Assembly (NCBI GenBank): GCA_002371465.1
Contig: DFIU01000001.1
Coordinates: 10,538 to 45,523 of the forward strand
From: Lachnospiraceae bacterium UBA3689
GTDB taxonomy: Bacteria; Bacillota; Clostridia; Lachnospirales; Lachnospiraceae
Reading direction: 5' to 3'
DNA: 34,986 nucleotides
Shown: in pieces, positions 24,278 through 32,275 of the stretch
Position numbering within the stretch: the first letter of the stretch is position 1
Layout: each line of letters starts with the position of its first letter
Position numbers and translations under genes: made by a program
Notes under the pieces: model-generated
Seen by the model: the letters and a program-made list of their open reading frames with translations, nothing else
What the model was told of the DNA's origin: nothing
The model's database searches: none

Positions 24278-25306
24278 TTACAGTTTTTCCGCAATTTCCA
24301 AAATCAACCGCTTCGACTCCTCCCAACCCAGGCAGGGATCCGTGATGGACTGACCATAGACGTCGTTGCCGATCTTCTGCGCGCCTGGCACCAGATAGCT
24401 CTCAATCATAAGACCCTTGACCAGCTTTTGAATGTCCCCGGAGTTCCGTCTGCTGTGCATGACTTCCTTGGCGATCCGGACCTGCTCCTCAAACTGCTTG
24501 CCGGAATTGCAGTGGTTGGTATCGACGATGACAGCGGGATTCTTCAATCCCCGCTCCTCATAGAAGTTGTAGAGCCGCCGCAGATCCTCATAGTGATAAT
24601 TGGGGACGTTCTGCCCGTAGCGGTTCTGAGCCCCCCGTAGGATGGAATGGGCGAGCGGATTGCCATAGGTCTTCACCTCCCAATTCCGGTAAAGGAACAT
24701 CTGGGGAGCCTGGGAGGCGGTGATCGAGTTAAGCATGACGCCCAGATCTCCCGAAGTCGGGTTCTTGATGCCGACCGGGATATCGATTCCGCTTGCCACC
24801 ATCCGGTGGAGCTGGTCTTCACAGGACCTGGCGCCGACCGCGACATAGGATAAGATATCATCCATATAGGAGTGGTTCTCCGGATAGAGCATCTCATCCG
24901 CCGGGGTAAGACCGGTCTCTTCCACGACGTGGATGTGCATCCTGCGGATTGCCTTAAGCCCCGCGATCAGATCCGGCTTTTTCTTGGGGTCCGGCTGGTG
25001 CAGCATGCCCTTGTAGCCCTGGCCGGTTGTCCTGGGCTTATTGGTATAGACCCGGGGAATGATCAGGAGTTTGTCCCTGACCCGGTCCGCAACCTTTTCC
25101 AGCCGCCTGACATAATCCAGCATAGCCGGTTCATTGTCTGCCGAGCAGGGACCGATGATCAGAAGAAACTGGTCCGACCTGCCGGTTAAAATGTCGCGGA
25201 TCTTCTGGTCCCGCTCTTCTTTGATCTTTGCCAGTTCCCCGGAAAAGGGGATCTCATCTTTTATCTGATCCGGTCCCGGAACGGCTGTATGGAATTCAAA
25301 ATTCAT
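24278..25306 (-). CDS. aroF: 3-deoxy-7-phosphoheptulonate (DAHP) synthase, class I
   Basis: This 342-residue enzyme of the AroF/AroG type condenses PEP and erythrose 4-phosphate, the first step of aromatic amino-acid synthesis. GPCSA (52-56) supplies the metal-binding Cys. PRVYTNKPRTTGQG (84-97) is the PEP-binding loop with its Arg and Lys residues. DTNHCNSGK further on supplies the metal-binding His. The length matches the class I alpha enzymes, which are usually feedback-inhibited by an aromatic amino acid; which one cannot be told here. The start has AGGAGAG 5 bases upstream. Its promoter -10 overlaps the stop codon of the DUF2156-GNAT gene, and a palindrome sits just after the transcription start. 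No other aromatic-pathway gene lies nearby. Confidence 0.95.
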   Translation of the reverse strand: MNFEFHTAVPGPDQIKDEIPFSGELAKIKEERDQKIRDILTGRSDQFLLIIGPCSADNEPAMLDYVRRLEKVADRVRDKLLIIPRVYTNKPRTTGQGYKGMLHQPDPKKKPDLIAGLKAIRRMHIHVVEETGLTPADEMLYPENHSYMDDILSYVAVGARSCEDQLHRMVASGIDIPVGIKNPTSGDLGVMLNSITASQAPQMFLYRNWEVKTYGNPLAHSILRGAQNRYGQNVPNYHYEDLRRLYNFYEERGLKNPAVIVDTNHCNSGKQFEEQVRIAKEVMHSRRNSGDIQKLVKGLMIESYLVPGAQKIGNDVYGQSITDPCLGWEESKRLILEIAEKL

Positions 25307-25338
25307 GAGGCTCTCCTGCGAAATTTTACTTTAACGGT

Positions 25339-25350
25339 TTAACGCGTTAA
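25339..25350. promoter_or_regulatory. Palindromic operator candidate in the DAHP synthase leader
   Basis: TTAACGCGTTAA is a perfect 12-base palindrome with a central CpG. A further half-site, TTAACGGT, starts at 25331. It lies at about +5 to +16 of the predicted transcript, where a bound repressor would block initiation or elongation. The regulator is unknown. Confidence 0.5.
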
Positions 25351-25361
25351 TTTGTATGCCT

Positions 25362-25390
25362 ATTTTACACAAGTTTTTCAAAATAAGCAA
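25362..25390 (-). promoter_or_regulatory. Promoter of the DAHP synthase gene
   Basis: On the minus strand TTGCTT (25385-25390) and TAAAAT (25362-25367) are 17 bases apart. The -10 overlaps the TAA stop of the upstream gene. No terminator separates the two genes, so read-through is also possible. Confidence 0.55.
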
Positions 25391-26768
25391 ATGTTTCATC
25401 GCTGTGATCTTTCCTCATATAAGAAGACAGCATCTTAAAGGAGGCCTCATTTTCGTGATAGCACTTAGCCACGATCCTGACCATGTGAACCTGGTAGAGC
25501 GCCCAGTCGCAGACCCTGCGGAAGGCTTCCGATCCGTAGCCCAGACCATCGTATGCCCTGTCAATTCGGACTCCGATCTCCGCTCCCCCGCGGAAATCAA
25601 AATTATAAAGGACTGCCTCCCCGATAAACTTGCCGTCCGCCCGGATCGCGAAATTGATGCAGTTATGGTCCTTCCAGTCCTGCTGCACGACATCAAAAAA
25701 ACTTCGCTCATGGAAGGGCTCTTTCAGCTCTTTTAAATCATCATAGCCCCACCAGCGGTTGCGGTCCTGATCGAGGACCAGAGCATTGTAGGCAGGGATG
25801 TCCGCCTCCGTAATAGCATTTAAAACCAGCCGGCCTGTCTTAAGTTCCGGAATCTCATGGACGCGCTCCTGCAGATCGTTGTAGGGCCGGAAGACATATT
25901 TGGGAGCCAGAAATGCCGGTCGGTACTGGAGCTTGGAGGTCCTGAGCCCCCGGTCTGCCGCATCGTCCTCCCGGTTGATATAGGTCACATCCTGGGCGAA
26001 TTCCTGAGCGTAAGATTTGACAAAGGCAGGATAGATCCCCTCATAACTGTAGATCGCCTTTTCAATATGGATGGTCAGGGTGTCGCCGCACTTCTCCCCC
26101 AGGGCGAGAGCGATCAGCTTGTCGCCGTCCCACATGGCGCCGCAGCGGAACCAGGGCTTGCCGACCAGCTTCATCATGCGCTTGGAATACCGCAGCTCAT
26201 CCGCCGCCTTCTTTAAGTCCTCTTTGGTGAATTCCTGCTCATAGTCGATCCAGAATTGCTCAATCCTAGGCTTATCCTCCGGCGTCAGGGGACGAAAGAC
26301 AGCATCGGGACAAGCCTTTTCAAACTTGTGGATATGGTTGCGCTGCCCGGAATAGCGTCTGCCGGCAAAGCTGGCAAGATCGTCGGCATGGTAGAGATAG
26401 TCGTTCCAGGTCCGGATGTTGTAAACGTGGACATAGGGGTAGCGGTGCAAAAGGCGGACCGATTCCTTTTCCGGCACGATGGAGATGCCCAGCGGATAGC
26501 CATTTTCAAAGGCGTCCTTTTCGATCTCCGTCAAAGCCGCGTCGATATCTCCACCGGGACCTGCAACCGGGAAGTCGTAGACCTTCTTGCCCTGAAAGGT
26601 ATTGCGGACAATGAGGCAGCCCTGGCTCTCCGCCCACTCCGGCTTTAAATCCTCCCGCCACATGAGCTTGGTGCCCAGGGTATACTCGCAAAGTTCGTAG
26701 TCACAATTTTCATAATATTTCCGAATTTTCGGAGCATTTTTTTGTGTTACCGTTTGATAAGTAAGCAT
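25365..26768 (-). CDS. DUF2156 (LPG-synthase-C-like) and GNAT acetyltransferase fusion
   Basis: This 467-residue cytoplasmic protein carries two acyltransferase-type domains. Residues about 1-290 match DUF2156, a tandem GNAT-like fold related to the catalytic domain of phosphatidylglycerol lysyltransferase, here without any membrane helices. Residues about 300-467 form a RimJ/RimL-type GNAT domain opening with LKTGRLVLNAITEADIPAYN and carrying the acetyl-CoA-binding-like turn GLGYGSEAFRRV. The start MLTYQTVTQK at 26768 is chosen because AAGAGG lies 5 bases upstream. An in-frame extension to 26846 runs into the promoter region. It is divergent from degV and upstream of DAHP synthase. Substrates are unknown; it could transfer an aminoacyl or acetyl group to a small molecule or peptide. 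Confidence 0.8.
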   Translation of the reverse strand: MLTYQTVTQKNAPKIRKYYENCDYELCEYTLGTKLMWREDLKPEWAESQGCLIVRNTFQGKKVYDFPVAGPGGDIDAALTEIEKDAFENGYPLGISIVPEKESVRLLHRYPYVHVYNIRTWNDYLYHADDLASFAGRRYSGQRNHIHKFEKACPDAVFRPLTPEDKPRIEQFWIDYEQEFTKEDLKKAADELRYSKRMMKLVGKPWFRCGAMWDGDKLIALALGEKCGDTLTIHIEKAIYSYEGIYPAFVKSYAQEFAQDVTYINREDDAADRGLRTSKLQYRPAFLAPKYVFRPYNDLQERVHEIPELKTGRLVLNAITEADIPAYNALVLDQDRNRWWGYDDLKELKEPFHERSFFDVVQQDWKDHNCINFAIRADGKFIGEAVLYNFDFRGGAEIGVRIDRAYDGLGYGSEAFRRVCDWALYQVHMVRIVAKCYHENEASFKMLSSYMRKDHSDETFAYFEKLV

Positions 26769-26798
26769 AAGACCTCTTTTAAATTTGCTTGAGTGATG

Positions 26799-26827
26799 CC
26801 TATATTTTAAACCATCCGATCCTTCAA
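26799..26827 (-). promoter_or_regulatory. Probable promoter of the DUF2156-GNAT gene
   Basis: On the minus strand TTGAAG (26822-26827) and TATAGG (26799-26804) are 17 bases apart, leaving a leader of about 25 bases before 26768. Confidence 0.45.
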
Positions 26828-26960
26828 AGTCCATTAAATTTTGCACAATTAGTTCAAAATTTTCTCTCCCTCTTTCAGGAAATTTTAAAGAAGTTATGGG
26901 CGATCAAACTCCCTTGGTAAATATTTCATTTTCTTTAAGAACCTCGTCCTTTAAGGCAGG

Positions 26961-26985
26961 AAATGTAGTAATCACTACTACATTT
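26961..26985. promoter_or_regulatory. Operator candidate overlapping the degV -35
   Basis: AAATGTAGTA (26961-26970) and TACTACATTT (26976-26985) form a perfect 10-bp inverted repeat around ATCAC. The right arm covers the first bases of the -35 box TTTACA. Dyads of this size and position are typical sites for dimeric repressors. The regulator is unknown; a lipid-responsive one would suit DegV. Confidence 0.6.
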
Positions 26986-27011
26986 ACACCGCATTTTTCT
27001 TATGATAAAAT
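26983..27011 (+). promoter_or_regulatory. Sigma-A-type promoter of degV
   Basis: TTTACA (26983-26988) and TAAAAT (27006-27011) are 17 bases apart on the plus strand. Transcription would start near 27018, about 33 bases before the ATG. Confidence 0.75.
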
Positions 27012-27050
27012 CATTCGCAGTTACGAGGAAACAGAACAAATGAGGTTACT

Positions 27051-27938
27051 ATGAGAACAGCAATCGTTACCGATACCAACAGCGGCATGCTGCCGGAAGA
27101 CGCCAGGGAACACGGTATTCACCTCCTGCCCATGCCGGTCATCATCGACGGCAGGGAATACCTGGAGCATATCAATATCTCCTACGACCAGTTCTATCAG
27201 GCTCTTGAAACAGATGCGGACGTCCACACTTCCCAGCCGACGGCGGGAGCGGTGATTGACCTCTGGACTGAGCTTTTAAAGGATTACGACCAGATCGTCC
27301 ACATCCCCATGTCAAGCGGTCTGTCCGGATCCTGTCAGAGCGCCCTCTTGTACGCCCAGGATTTCGACGGTCGGGTCCAGGTCGTCAACAACCAGAGAAT
27401 CTCTGTTACCCAGAGACAGTCCGCCCTCGACGCCAAGGCTCTTGCCGACGCAGGCGCATCCGCCCAGGAAATTAAAGAAAAACTGGAAGAGACCAAGTTT
27501 CAGTCCCATATCTACATCATGCTGGATACGCTCAAATACCTGAAAAAGGGCGGCAGGGTCACTCCCGCTGCCGCTGCTCTCGCATCCGTCCTGAAGCTCA
27601 AGCCGGTTCTTCAGATCCAGGGAGAAAAGCTGGACGCCTATTCCAAATGCCGGGGCATCAAGACGGCAAAGAAGATTATCACCACCGCCGTCAAGGACGG
27701 AGTGGAACAGGAATTCGGAGGTCTTCATCCGGAAAAGCCCAACGCCTGGATCGGTCTTGCCCACACCTGCAACAAGGAGGCTTGCCGGACTTTCATGCAG
27801 GAATTGCAGGAAGTCTTCCCCAACTACCAGCTCCACATGGACGAACTGCCCATGAGCATCGCCGTCCACGTCGGTCCGGGAACGCTCGCTGCCACCTGCA
27901 CCGCTGTCCTGCCGGGAGGGGTTCAGTACGACCAGTAA
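27051..27938 (+). CDS. DegV family protein (fatty-acid-binding, FakB-like)
   Basis: This 295-residue DegV protein belongs to a family that binds a fatty acid and can present it to fatty acid kinase FakA for phosphorylation before use in phospholipids. The N-terminal TAIVTDTNSGM is the usual opening. HTSQPTAG (59-66) contains the Thr-Ser pair that contacts the carboxylate, and MSSGLSGS is the second conserved loop. The C-terminal domain ends with HVGPGTLAATC, also typical. It is on the plus strand, with GAGG before the ATG, a promoter, an operator candidate and a strong terminator, so it forms a single-gene unit. No FakA gene is visible in the window. Ligand chain preference cannot be read from the sequence. 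Confidence 0.94.
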   Translation: MRTAIVTDTNSGMLPEDAREHGIHLLPMPVIIDGREYLEHINISYDQFYQALETDADVHTSQPTAGAVIDLWTELLKDYDQIVHIPMSSGLSGSCQSALLYAQDFDGRVQVVNNQRISVTQRQSALDAKALADAGASAQEIKEKLEETKFQSHIYIMLDTLKYLKKGGRVTPAAAALASVLKLKPVLQIQGEKLDAYSKCRGIKTAKKIITTAVKDGVEQEFGGLHPEKPNAWIGLAHTCNKEACRTFMQELQEVFPNYQLHMDELPMSIAVHVGPGTLAATCTAVLPGGVQYDQ

Positions 27939-28027
27939 GCCTCAAATAGAGCAGCCTGATCTTATCTCAATCTCTTTTCCAATCGAGCAGGTCAGTGCCA
28001 AGGAGATCCTGATCCTAAAATAACGGT

Positions 28028-28074
28028 AAAACGGAGATCCCGGTATCGCAAAGATATCGGAATCTCCGTTTTTT
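28028..28074 (+). terminator. Rho-independent terminator of degV
   Basis: AAAACGGAGAT (28028-28038) pairs perfectly with ATCTCCGTTTT (28062-28072), with further inner pairing of CCGGTATC with GATATCGG. Six T residues follow. It lies 90 bases past the degV stop. Confidence 0.9.
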
Positions 28075-28234
28075 AATCTCCTTCTTTAGCCCCTTACCAA
28101 ATGATGCAACTTCAAAAAATTAAGTTTTAAGCAAGGCCGTTAAGCGCTATTTTTATGTCTCTAAGAGGCAAACCACCTTGGACGGGGCTCAGCCATCCGT
28201 GATTCTCGTTATAGCGATACCTGCATCTATTCAT
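28075..28234. other. Convergent spacer with no gene recognised
   Basis: The whole gene-free stretch is 27939-28339. It holds the degV terminator, this 160-base segment, and the terminator of the flavodiiron gene. Within the segment I see no open frame with a ribosome site, no promoter pair and no convincing RNA fold. A 6-base complementarity (CGCTAT near 28147 with ATAGCG near 28211) is too short to mean much. Confidence 0.5.
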
Positions 28235-28286
28235 AAAAAAATCGACCCCCAGAAGTTCGATTTTAAGCTCTGACTTCTGGGGGTCG
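28235..28286 (-). terminator. Rho-independent terminator of the flavodiiron fusion gene
   Basis: CGACCCCCAGAAGT (28243-28256) pairs perfectly over 14 bp with ACTTCTGGGGGTCG (28273-28286). On the minus strand a run of T residues follows. It starts 53 bases past the stop. A smaller hairpin (AAGCCC with GGGCTT) lies between. Confidence 0.92.
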
Positions 28287-28339
28287 GTTCAAAAGCCCAT
28301 GGGGGCTTGACCCTTTATTCTATTTTCCCCTGTAACTTA

Positions 28340-30871
28340 TTAGTTCAGCTCAATCTTGCCGTAGCTGACATGATCCTTGACAGCCATAGTCAGTTCCGCC
28401 AGACGGGAGGTATCTCCGATCAGGATGACACCGACCAGCCTGTTATTTTCAAAGGTGTACTTGCGGTACTGGTGCCGCTTTTCATCCTTCAGCTCAACCG
28501 TCTTGTAGGTCTTATCCGGGTTATTTCCCGAATCTCCGATCGCAAAGACGCTGGTATGCATGCCGTTAAAGGTCAAGGCTCCATCGACCGTCTCATAAAC
28601 GGCTTCATCCCCTGCCGCATTGGCACCGGCAGTCTTGCCCTGATCGACGGACTGGCTCCACAGGGCGTAATTGACCCCCTTAAACTGAGCGCAGTCGCCC
28701 GCCGCGTAGATATCCGGCAGATTGGTTTCCATCTTCTCATTGACGACAATCGACCGCTCAACGGTAATTCCTGCATCCTTTGCCAGCTCCAGATTGCTCC
28801 TGACGCCGGTCGATACGATAATCAACTGGGCAGGCAGCTTCTCTCCGCTGGTCAGCGTCACGCCGTCCACCGTAATCTCTTCCGTATCGGACGCCGTCAG
28901 GACCCGGATCCCCGCATCTTCGACGATCTTTTGCAGCAGATCGGAAGCAGCCGGATTGAGCTGGCGTTCCATGATCTTAGCCATGTGTTCGACTACAGTG
29001 ACATCGACCTTGCCGCGCTTTAAAGACCATGCCGCTTCAAGGCCCAGGACGCCGCCGCCGATGACGACCGCCTGCTTGACATTGGGCAGCAGGTTCTGGA
29101 TCTCTTCCACATCATCGATGGTCCGGACCGAAATGACGTGGTTGGTTTCACTGCCCTTAAAGGGAGGAACGAAGCAGTGGGCGCCCAGCGCGTAGATCAG
29201 CTTGTCATAGACCAGCTCAAATTCGCCTGCCGGGCCGCTGACCAGGACCTTCTTCTCAGCCGGATCAATCTTCCTGACCTCGGTTTCCAGGACAATAGAG
29301 ACCTTGTTGTCCTCGTACCATTTACGCGGCTCGACGTAGATCTGTTCCTCGGTAATATCGGACAGCATAGCCTTCGTCAGCATGGGTCGGTTATAGGGCA
29401 GGTACTCCTCATTGGAAACCATAGTGATACCGCCGGTCTCATCCCGCTTTCGGATGGCTCGTGCCGCCTCCAAAGCCGCAACACCGCCGCCCAGGATCAG
29501 GTACTTGTTGGAGGTATTGTTCTTCGTCTTCTCTTCCTCTTCCACCGGAATGAAATTCTCAGATCCCACACCGCAGACCGGGCAGACCTTTAAAGAAGAA
29601 TCAAAGATGGCGCCGCAGACCAGGCACTTTACCAAAGTTCTGGCGCCATGCTTCTTACCGGGTTCCTTCTTCAAAAGGACACGGCCGAAGTTATAACCAA
29701 AATCAAAGGCATCCGCCAGCTGATTTTCATCCGGCTTAAACCTGACGCGGAAACCGTCCACGACTTTTAATCGGATCTGCTTGAGTCTTTCGATCAGGTG
29801 GGGAACGCCCTCACCCGACCAGCCATAGCTCCCGAAAGCGCTGGCGAGCCGTCCCTTGTAGACAGGCGGATACATGCCAAGAGTCAGGTTCCAGATCGGC
29901 TCCAAAGCTTCGCCCAGAATCGTCGGCGTTCCAAAAAGGTAGCCGTCCGCCTTGCCCATATCATCCGAAAGATTTGCCGTGTCATCGGTGATCAGATCGT
30001 AGCGATGGACCTCAATCTCCTCTTCACCGGCGGAAAGAAGCCCCTTTTCGATCTCTTCCGAAAGTTTCTTGGTATAGCCGTAAGCACTGACATAGGGCAT
30101 GACGACCAGTTTCTTGCCGCCCTTATCTATCGGAGCGCACCAGACCCGGTACCAGTCAAAGATCTGATCCAGGTGGGAATCCAGGACCGGACCGTGACCG
30201 GTGCAGATCGTCTGAATATCGTAGTCCTTGATCGCCTCTAAGGCATTCCACATATAGGGATAGGCGAAGGGTCCCAAAATACAGTCAAAGTAATACTTGG
30301 CGGCATCCGCGTAACCGGCTTCGTCAGTCACCTTGGACCGAAGAACATCCTGGCAGGCAAAATGCGAACCGAAGGAGTCGCAGGTAAAGAGGGTCCCAAT
30401 CTCCGGCACCCAGGTGTACATGGTGTCCGGCCAGTGCAGGAAGGGCAGGATCCGGAAATGTAGGGTCTTATCCCCGATGGATAAGGTATCGCCCTCTTTC
30501 ACCGCCAGGCTGTTAAAGTCCGCGTTGACGATGTGCTTTAAGAACTGGATGGCAGTCCCCGTCGCCACAATGGTCAGCCCCGGGTTCAGCTCCAGCAATT
30601 TTTCTACAGTTCCGGCGTGGTCCGGTTCCGTGTGATCCATGACCAGATAGTCAATCTTGGTTATATCGGTGACCGATTCGATGTAGGACTTCATTTCGTC
30701 CCAGAGTGCCAGCTTACTGGTCTCAAAGAGGACGGTTTTCTCACTGCCCTTTAAAAGATAGGAATTGTAAGACGTCCCATACTTGGTCTCCATAATGATA
30801 TCAAAGACCTTCAGGTCCGGATCGAGTACCCCGGTCCAATACAGATCTTTTTTGATTTCAAGTGCCTGCAT
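28340..30871 (-). CDS. Flavodiiron protein-rubredoxin-NADH:rubredoxin oxidoreductase fusion
   Basis: This 843-residue single chain is predicted to reduce O2 to water, or NO to N2O, with NADH. Residues 1-250 are the metallo-beta-lactamase-like diiron domain with ligands His 80, Glu 82, Asp 84, His 85, His 146, Asp 165 and His 226, all present. About 254-400 is the FMN flavodoxin domain. A short-spaced rubredoxin follows, with Cys 416, 419, 430 and 433. From about 455 to the end lies an FAD/NAD-binding oxidoreductase (GGGVAALEAARA, later GGGVLGLEAAWSL and YAAGDCAQ). This layout matches what has been called class F flavodiiron proteins in clostridia. The ATG at 30871 has AAGGAGG 5 bases upstream; an in-frame extension to 30994 covers the leader and is not coding. 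It is transcribed alone and ends in a strong terminator. Confidence 0.93.
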   Translation of the reverse strand: MQALEIKKDLYWTGVLDPDLKVFDIIMETKYGTSYNSYLLKGSEKTVLFETSKLALWDEMKSYIESVTDITKIDYLVMDHTEPDHAGTVEKLLELNPGLTIVATGTAIQFLKHIVNADFNSLAVKEGDTLSIGDKTLHFRILPFLHWPDTMYTWVPEIGTLFTCDSFGSHFACQDVLRSKVTDEAGYADAAKYYFDCILGPFAYPYMWNALEAIKDYDIQTICTGHGPVLDSHLDQIFDWYRVWCAPIDKGGKKLVVMPYVSAYGYTKKLSEEIEKGLLSAGEEEIEVHRYDLITDDTANLSDDMGKADGYLFGTPTILGEALEPIWNLTLGMYPPVYKGRLASAFGSYGWSGEGVPHLIERLKQIRLKVVDGFRVRFKPDENQLADAFDFGYNFGRVLLKKEPGKKHGARTLVKCLVCGAIFDSSLKVCPVCGVGSENFIPVEEEEKTKNNTSNKYLILGGGVAALEAARAIRKRDETGGITMVSNEEYLPYNRPMLTKAMLSDITEEQIYVEPRKWYEDNKVSIVLETEVRKIDPAEKKVLVSGPAGEFELVYDKLIYALGAHCFVPPFKGSETNHVISVRTIDDVEEIQNLLPNVKQAVVIGGGVLGLEAAWSLKRGKVDVTVVEHMAKIMERQLNPAASDLLQKIVEDAGIRVLTASDTEEITVDGVTLTSGEKLPAQLIIVSTGVRSNLELAKDAGITVERSIVVNEKMETNLPDIYAAGDCAQFKGVNYALWSQSVDQGKTAGANAAGDEAVYETVDGALTFNGMHTSVFAIGDSGNNPDKTYKTVELKDEKRHQYRKYTFENNRLVGVILIGDTSRLAELTMAVKDHVSYGKIELN

Positions 30872-30894
30872 AAGTACCTCCTTGTCATTTATCA

Positions 30895-30943
30895 CAAAAA
30901 AATAAATCCCTGTGACATCATAACTATAGAATATCACAGGGAT
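30895..30943 (-). terminator. Terminator or leader attenuator before the flavodiiron gene
   Basis: ATCCCTGTGA (30906-30915) pairs perfectly with TCACAGGGAT (30934-30943) around an 18-base AT-rich loop. On the minus strand a T-rich tail (TTATTTTTTT) follows. It could end the hydro-lyase operon. If the promoter at 30956-30984 is real, it would instead sit in the flavodiiron leader and act as an attenuator or a protein-binding dyad. Confidence 0.65.
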
Positions 30944-30955
30944 CATCTTGGGAAT

Positions 30956-30984
30956 ATCATAAATTAAAAATATTTTGTATCTAA
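30956..30984 (-). promoter_or_regulatory. Possible promoter of the flavodiiron fusion gene
   Basis: On the minus strand TTAGAT (30979-30984) and TATGAT (30956-30961) are 17 bases apart in an AT-rich stretch. The -35 is weak, so this is tentative. Confidence 0.35.
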
Positions 30985-31027
30985 TATCGAACACAGAAAG
31001 GTTCGGGGAAAATAGACCTTTAAGGTC

Positions 31028-32275
31028 TTAACAAGGCTCAACAATCTCCCCCGCCACGGCGCAGGAGGCAGCCGCCAAGGGCGAAGCGAGGTAGATCTGA
31101 ACCTTGGACGTCCCCATTCTGCCCAGGAAGTTCCGGTTGTTGGTCGCCACGACCACTTCGTCATCCGTCAGGATTCCGCCCGCCCTGCCGCAGCAAAGAC
31201 CGCAGCCCGGATGGGTGATCATAGCTCCCGCCTCCATCAAAGTCTCAACATAGCCGGCTTTCATGGCATCTTGGTAGATCTGTTTACTGGCGGGCGTGAC
31301 GATCAGCTTGACAAAGGGGGCAACCTTCTGACCCTTTAAAACCGATGCCGCCGCTGCCAGATCCTCCAGCCGCCCATTGGTGCAGGACCCGATAAAGACC
31401 TGGTCAATCTTCGTTCCAACGAGGTCTGAAATCGGTCGGATCTTATCGACCTGGGAGGGACAAGCCATAACCGGAACAAAGTCCTCCGCCCGATAATCCA
31501 GCACTTTTTCATAGACCGCGTCGTCATCCCCATAGAGTGACTGCTGAAAATCATCCAGGGTAATCCCGCAGTATGCCGCCGTCTTTTCATCCGGCGCAAA
31601 GAGGCCGCACTTGGCTCCGCATTCGACTGCCATGTTGGACATGGTCATCCGGCTTGCCACCGACATCCGCTCCACTGTATCTCCGGCAAATTCCAGTGAT
31701 TTATAGGTCGCGCCGTCGCTCTTTAAATCCCCCAGAATCCGCAAAATGACGTCCTTTGACTGGACATTTTTTGGCAGAGTCCCATTTATATTGACCCGGA
31801 TGGTCTCCGGAACGCGGAGCCAGAGCTTGCCGGTTCCCAAGACTGACGCCATCTCGGTATAGCCGATGCCGGTGGAAAAGGCGCCGACACAGCCGTAGGT
31901 CGTTGTATGGCTGTCCGTTCCAAAGACGATATCTCCCGGTTTTACATAGCCCTTTTCGGTCATCAGCTGGTGGCAGACCCCGTCGCTTCTGTGGACATGG
32001 GTCAGCCCATACCGCTCCGCGAACTCATCGCCGATCCGGAAATGGCGGGTGTCGTCCACCTGGCTCGCCGGGACGAGGTGGTCGTAGATCAGGACCATTT
32101 TCTCCGGGTCCCAGATCTTTTGAAAGCCCATCTCTTCAAATTTATCCTTGACAAAGGGGATGAAAATATCATGGACCATGACCCGGTCCGCGCGGACCGT
32201 AACGATATCGCCGGCCTTTGCGCTTTCATTTCCGGTCCGGTGCCGGATCAGCTTTTCAATCAGTGTCGCGCCCAT
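31028..32275 (-). CDS. leuC: Isopropylmalate dehydratase/homoaconitase-family large subunit, second pair
   Basis: This 415-residue large subunit of a two-subunit aconitase-family hydro-lyase binds a 4Fe-4S cluster and, with its small subunit, moves a hydroxyl group between adjacent carbons of a substituted malate. Seen: FGTDSHTTTYG, IGSCTNGRLEDL with the first cluster Cys, and HPGCGLCCGRAGG with the other two. The ordinary clostridial LeuC, as I recall, has CGPCLGGHMG at that site, so the active-site loop differs. The start overlaps the end of its small-subunit gene by 20 bases, with GGGAGA upstream, indicating translational coupling. It is the last gene of the four-gene run. The symbol marks the family only; the substrate may not be isopropylmalate. 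Confidence 0.85.
   Translation of the reverse strand: MGATLIEKLIRHRTGNESAKAGDIVTVRADRVMVHDIFIPFVKDKFEEMGFQKIWDPEKMVLIYDHLVPASQVDDTRHFRIGDEFAERYGLTHVHRSDGVCHQLMTEKGYVKPGDIVFGTDSHTTTYGCVGAFSTGIGYTEMASVLGTGKLWLRVPETIRVNINGTLPKNVQSKDVILRILGDLKSDGATYKSLEFAGDTVERMSVASRMTMSNMAVECGAKCGLFAPDEKTAAYCGITLDDFQQSLYGDDDAVYEKVLDYRAEDFVPVMACPSQVDKIRPISDLVGTKIDQVFIGSCTNGRLEDLAAAASVLKGQKVAPFVKLIVTPASKQIYQDAMKAGYVETLMEAGAMITHPGCGLCCGRAGGILTDDEVVVATNNRNFLGRMGTSKVQIYLASPLAAASCAVAGEIVEPC

Noticed and set aside
30906..30943. CRP/FNR-type site from the TGTGA...TCACA halves
   Set aside because: The half-sites are 18 bases apart instead of about 6 (CRP) or 4 (FNR), and the T-rich tail fits a terminator or attenuator better.
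30872..30994. N-terminal extension of the flavodiiron frame
   Set aside because: The extension covers the hairpin and AT-rich leader, while AAGGAGG directly precedes the ATG at 30871, where the conserved protein begins.
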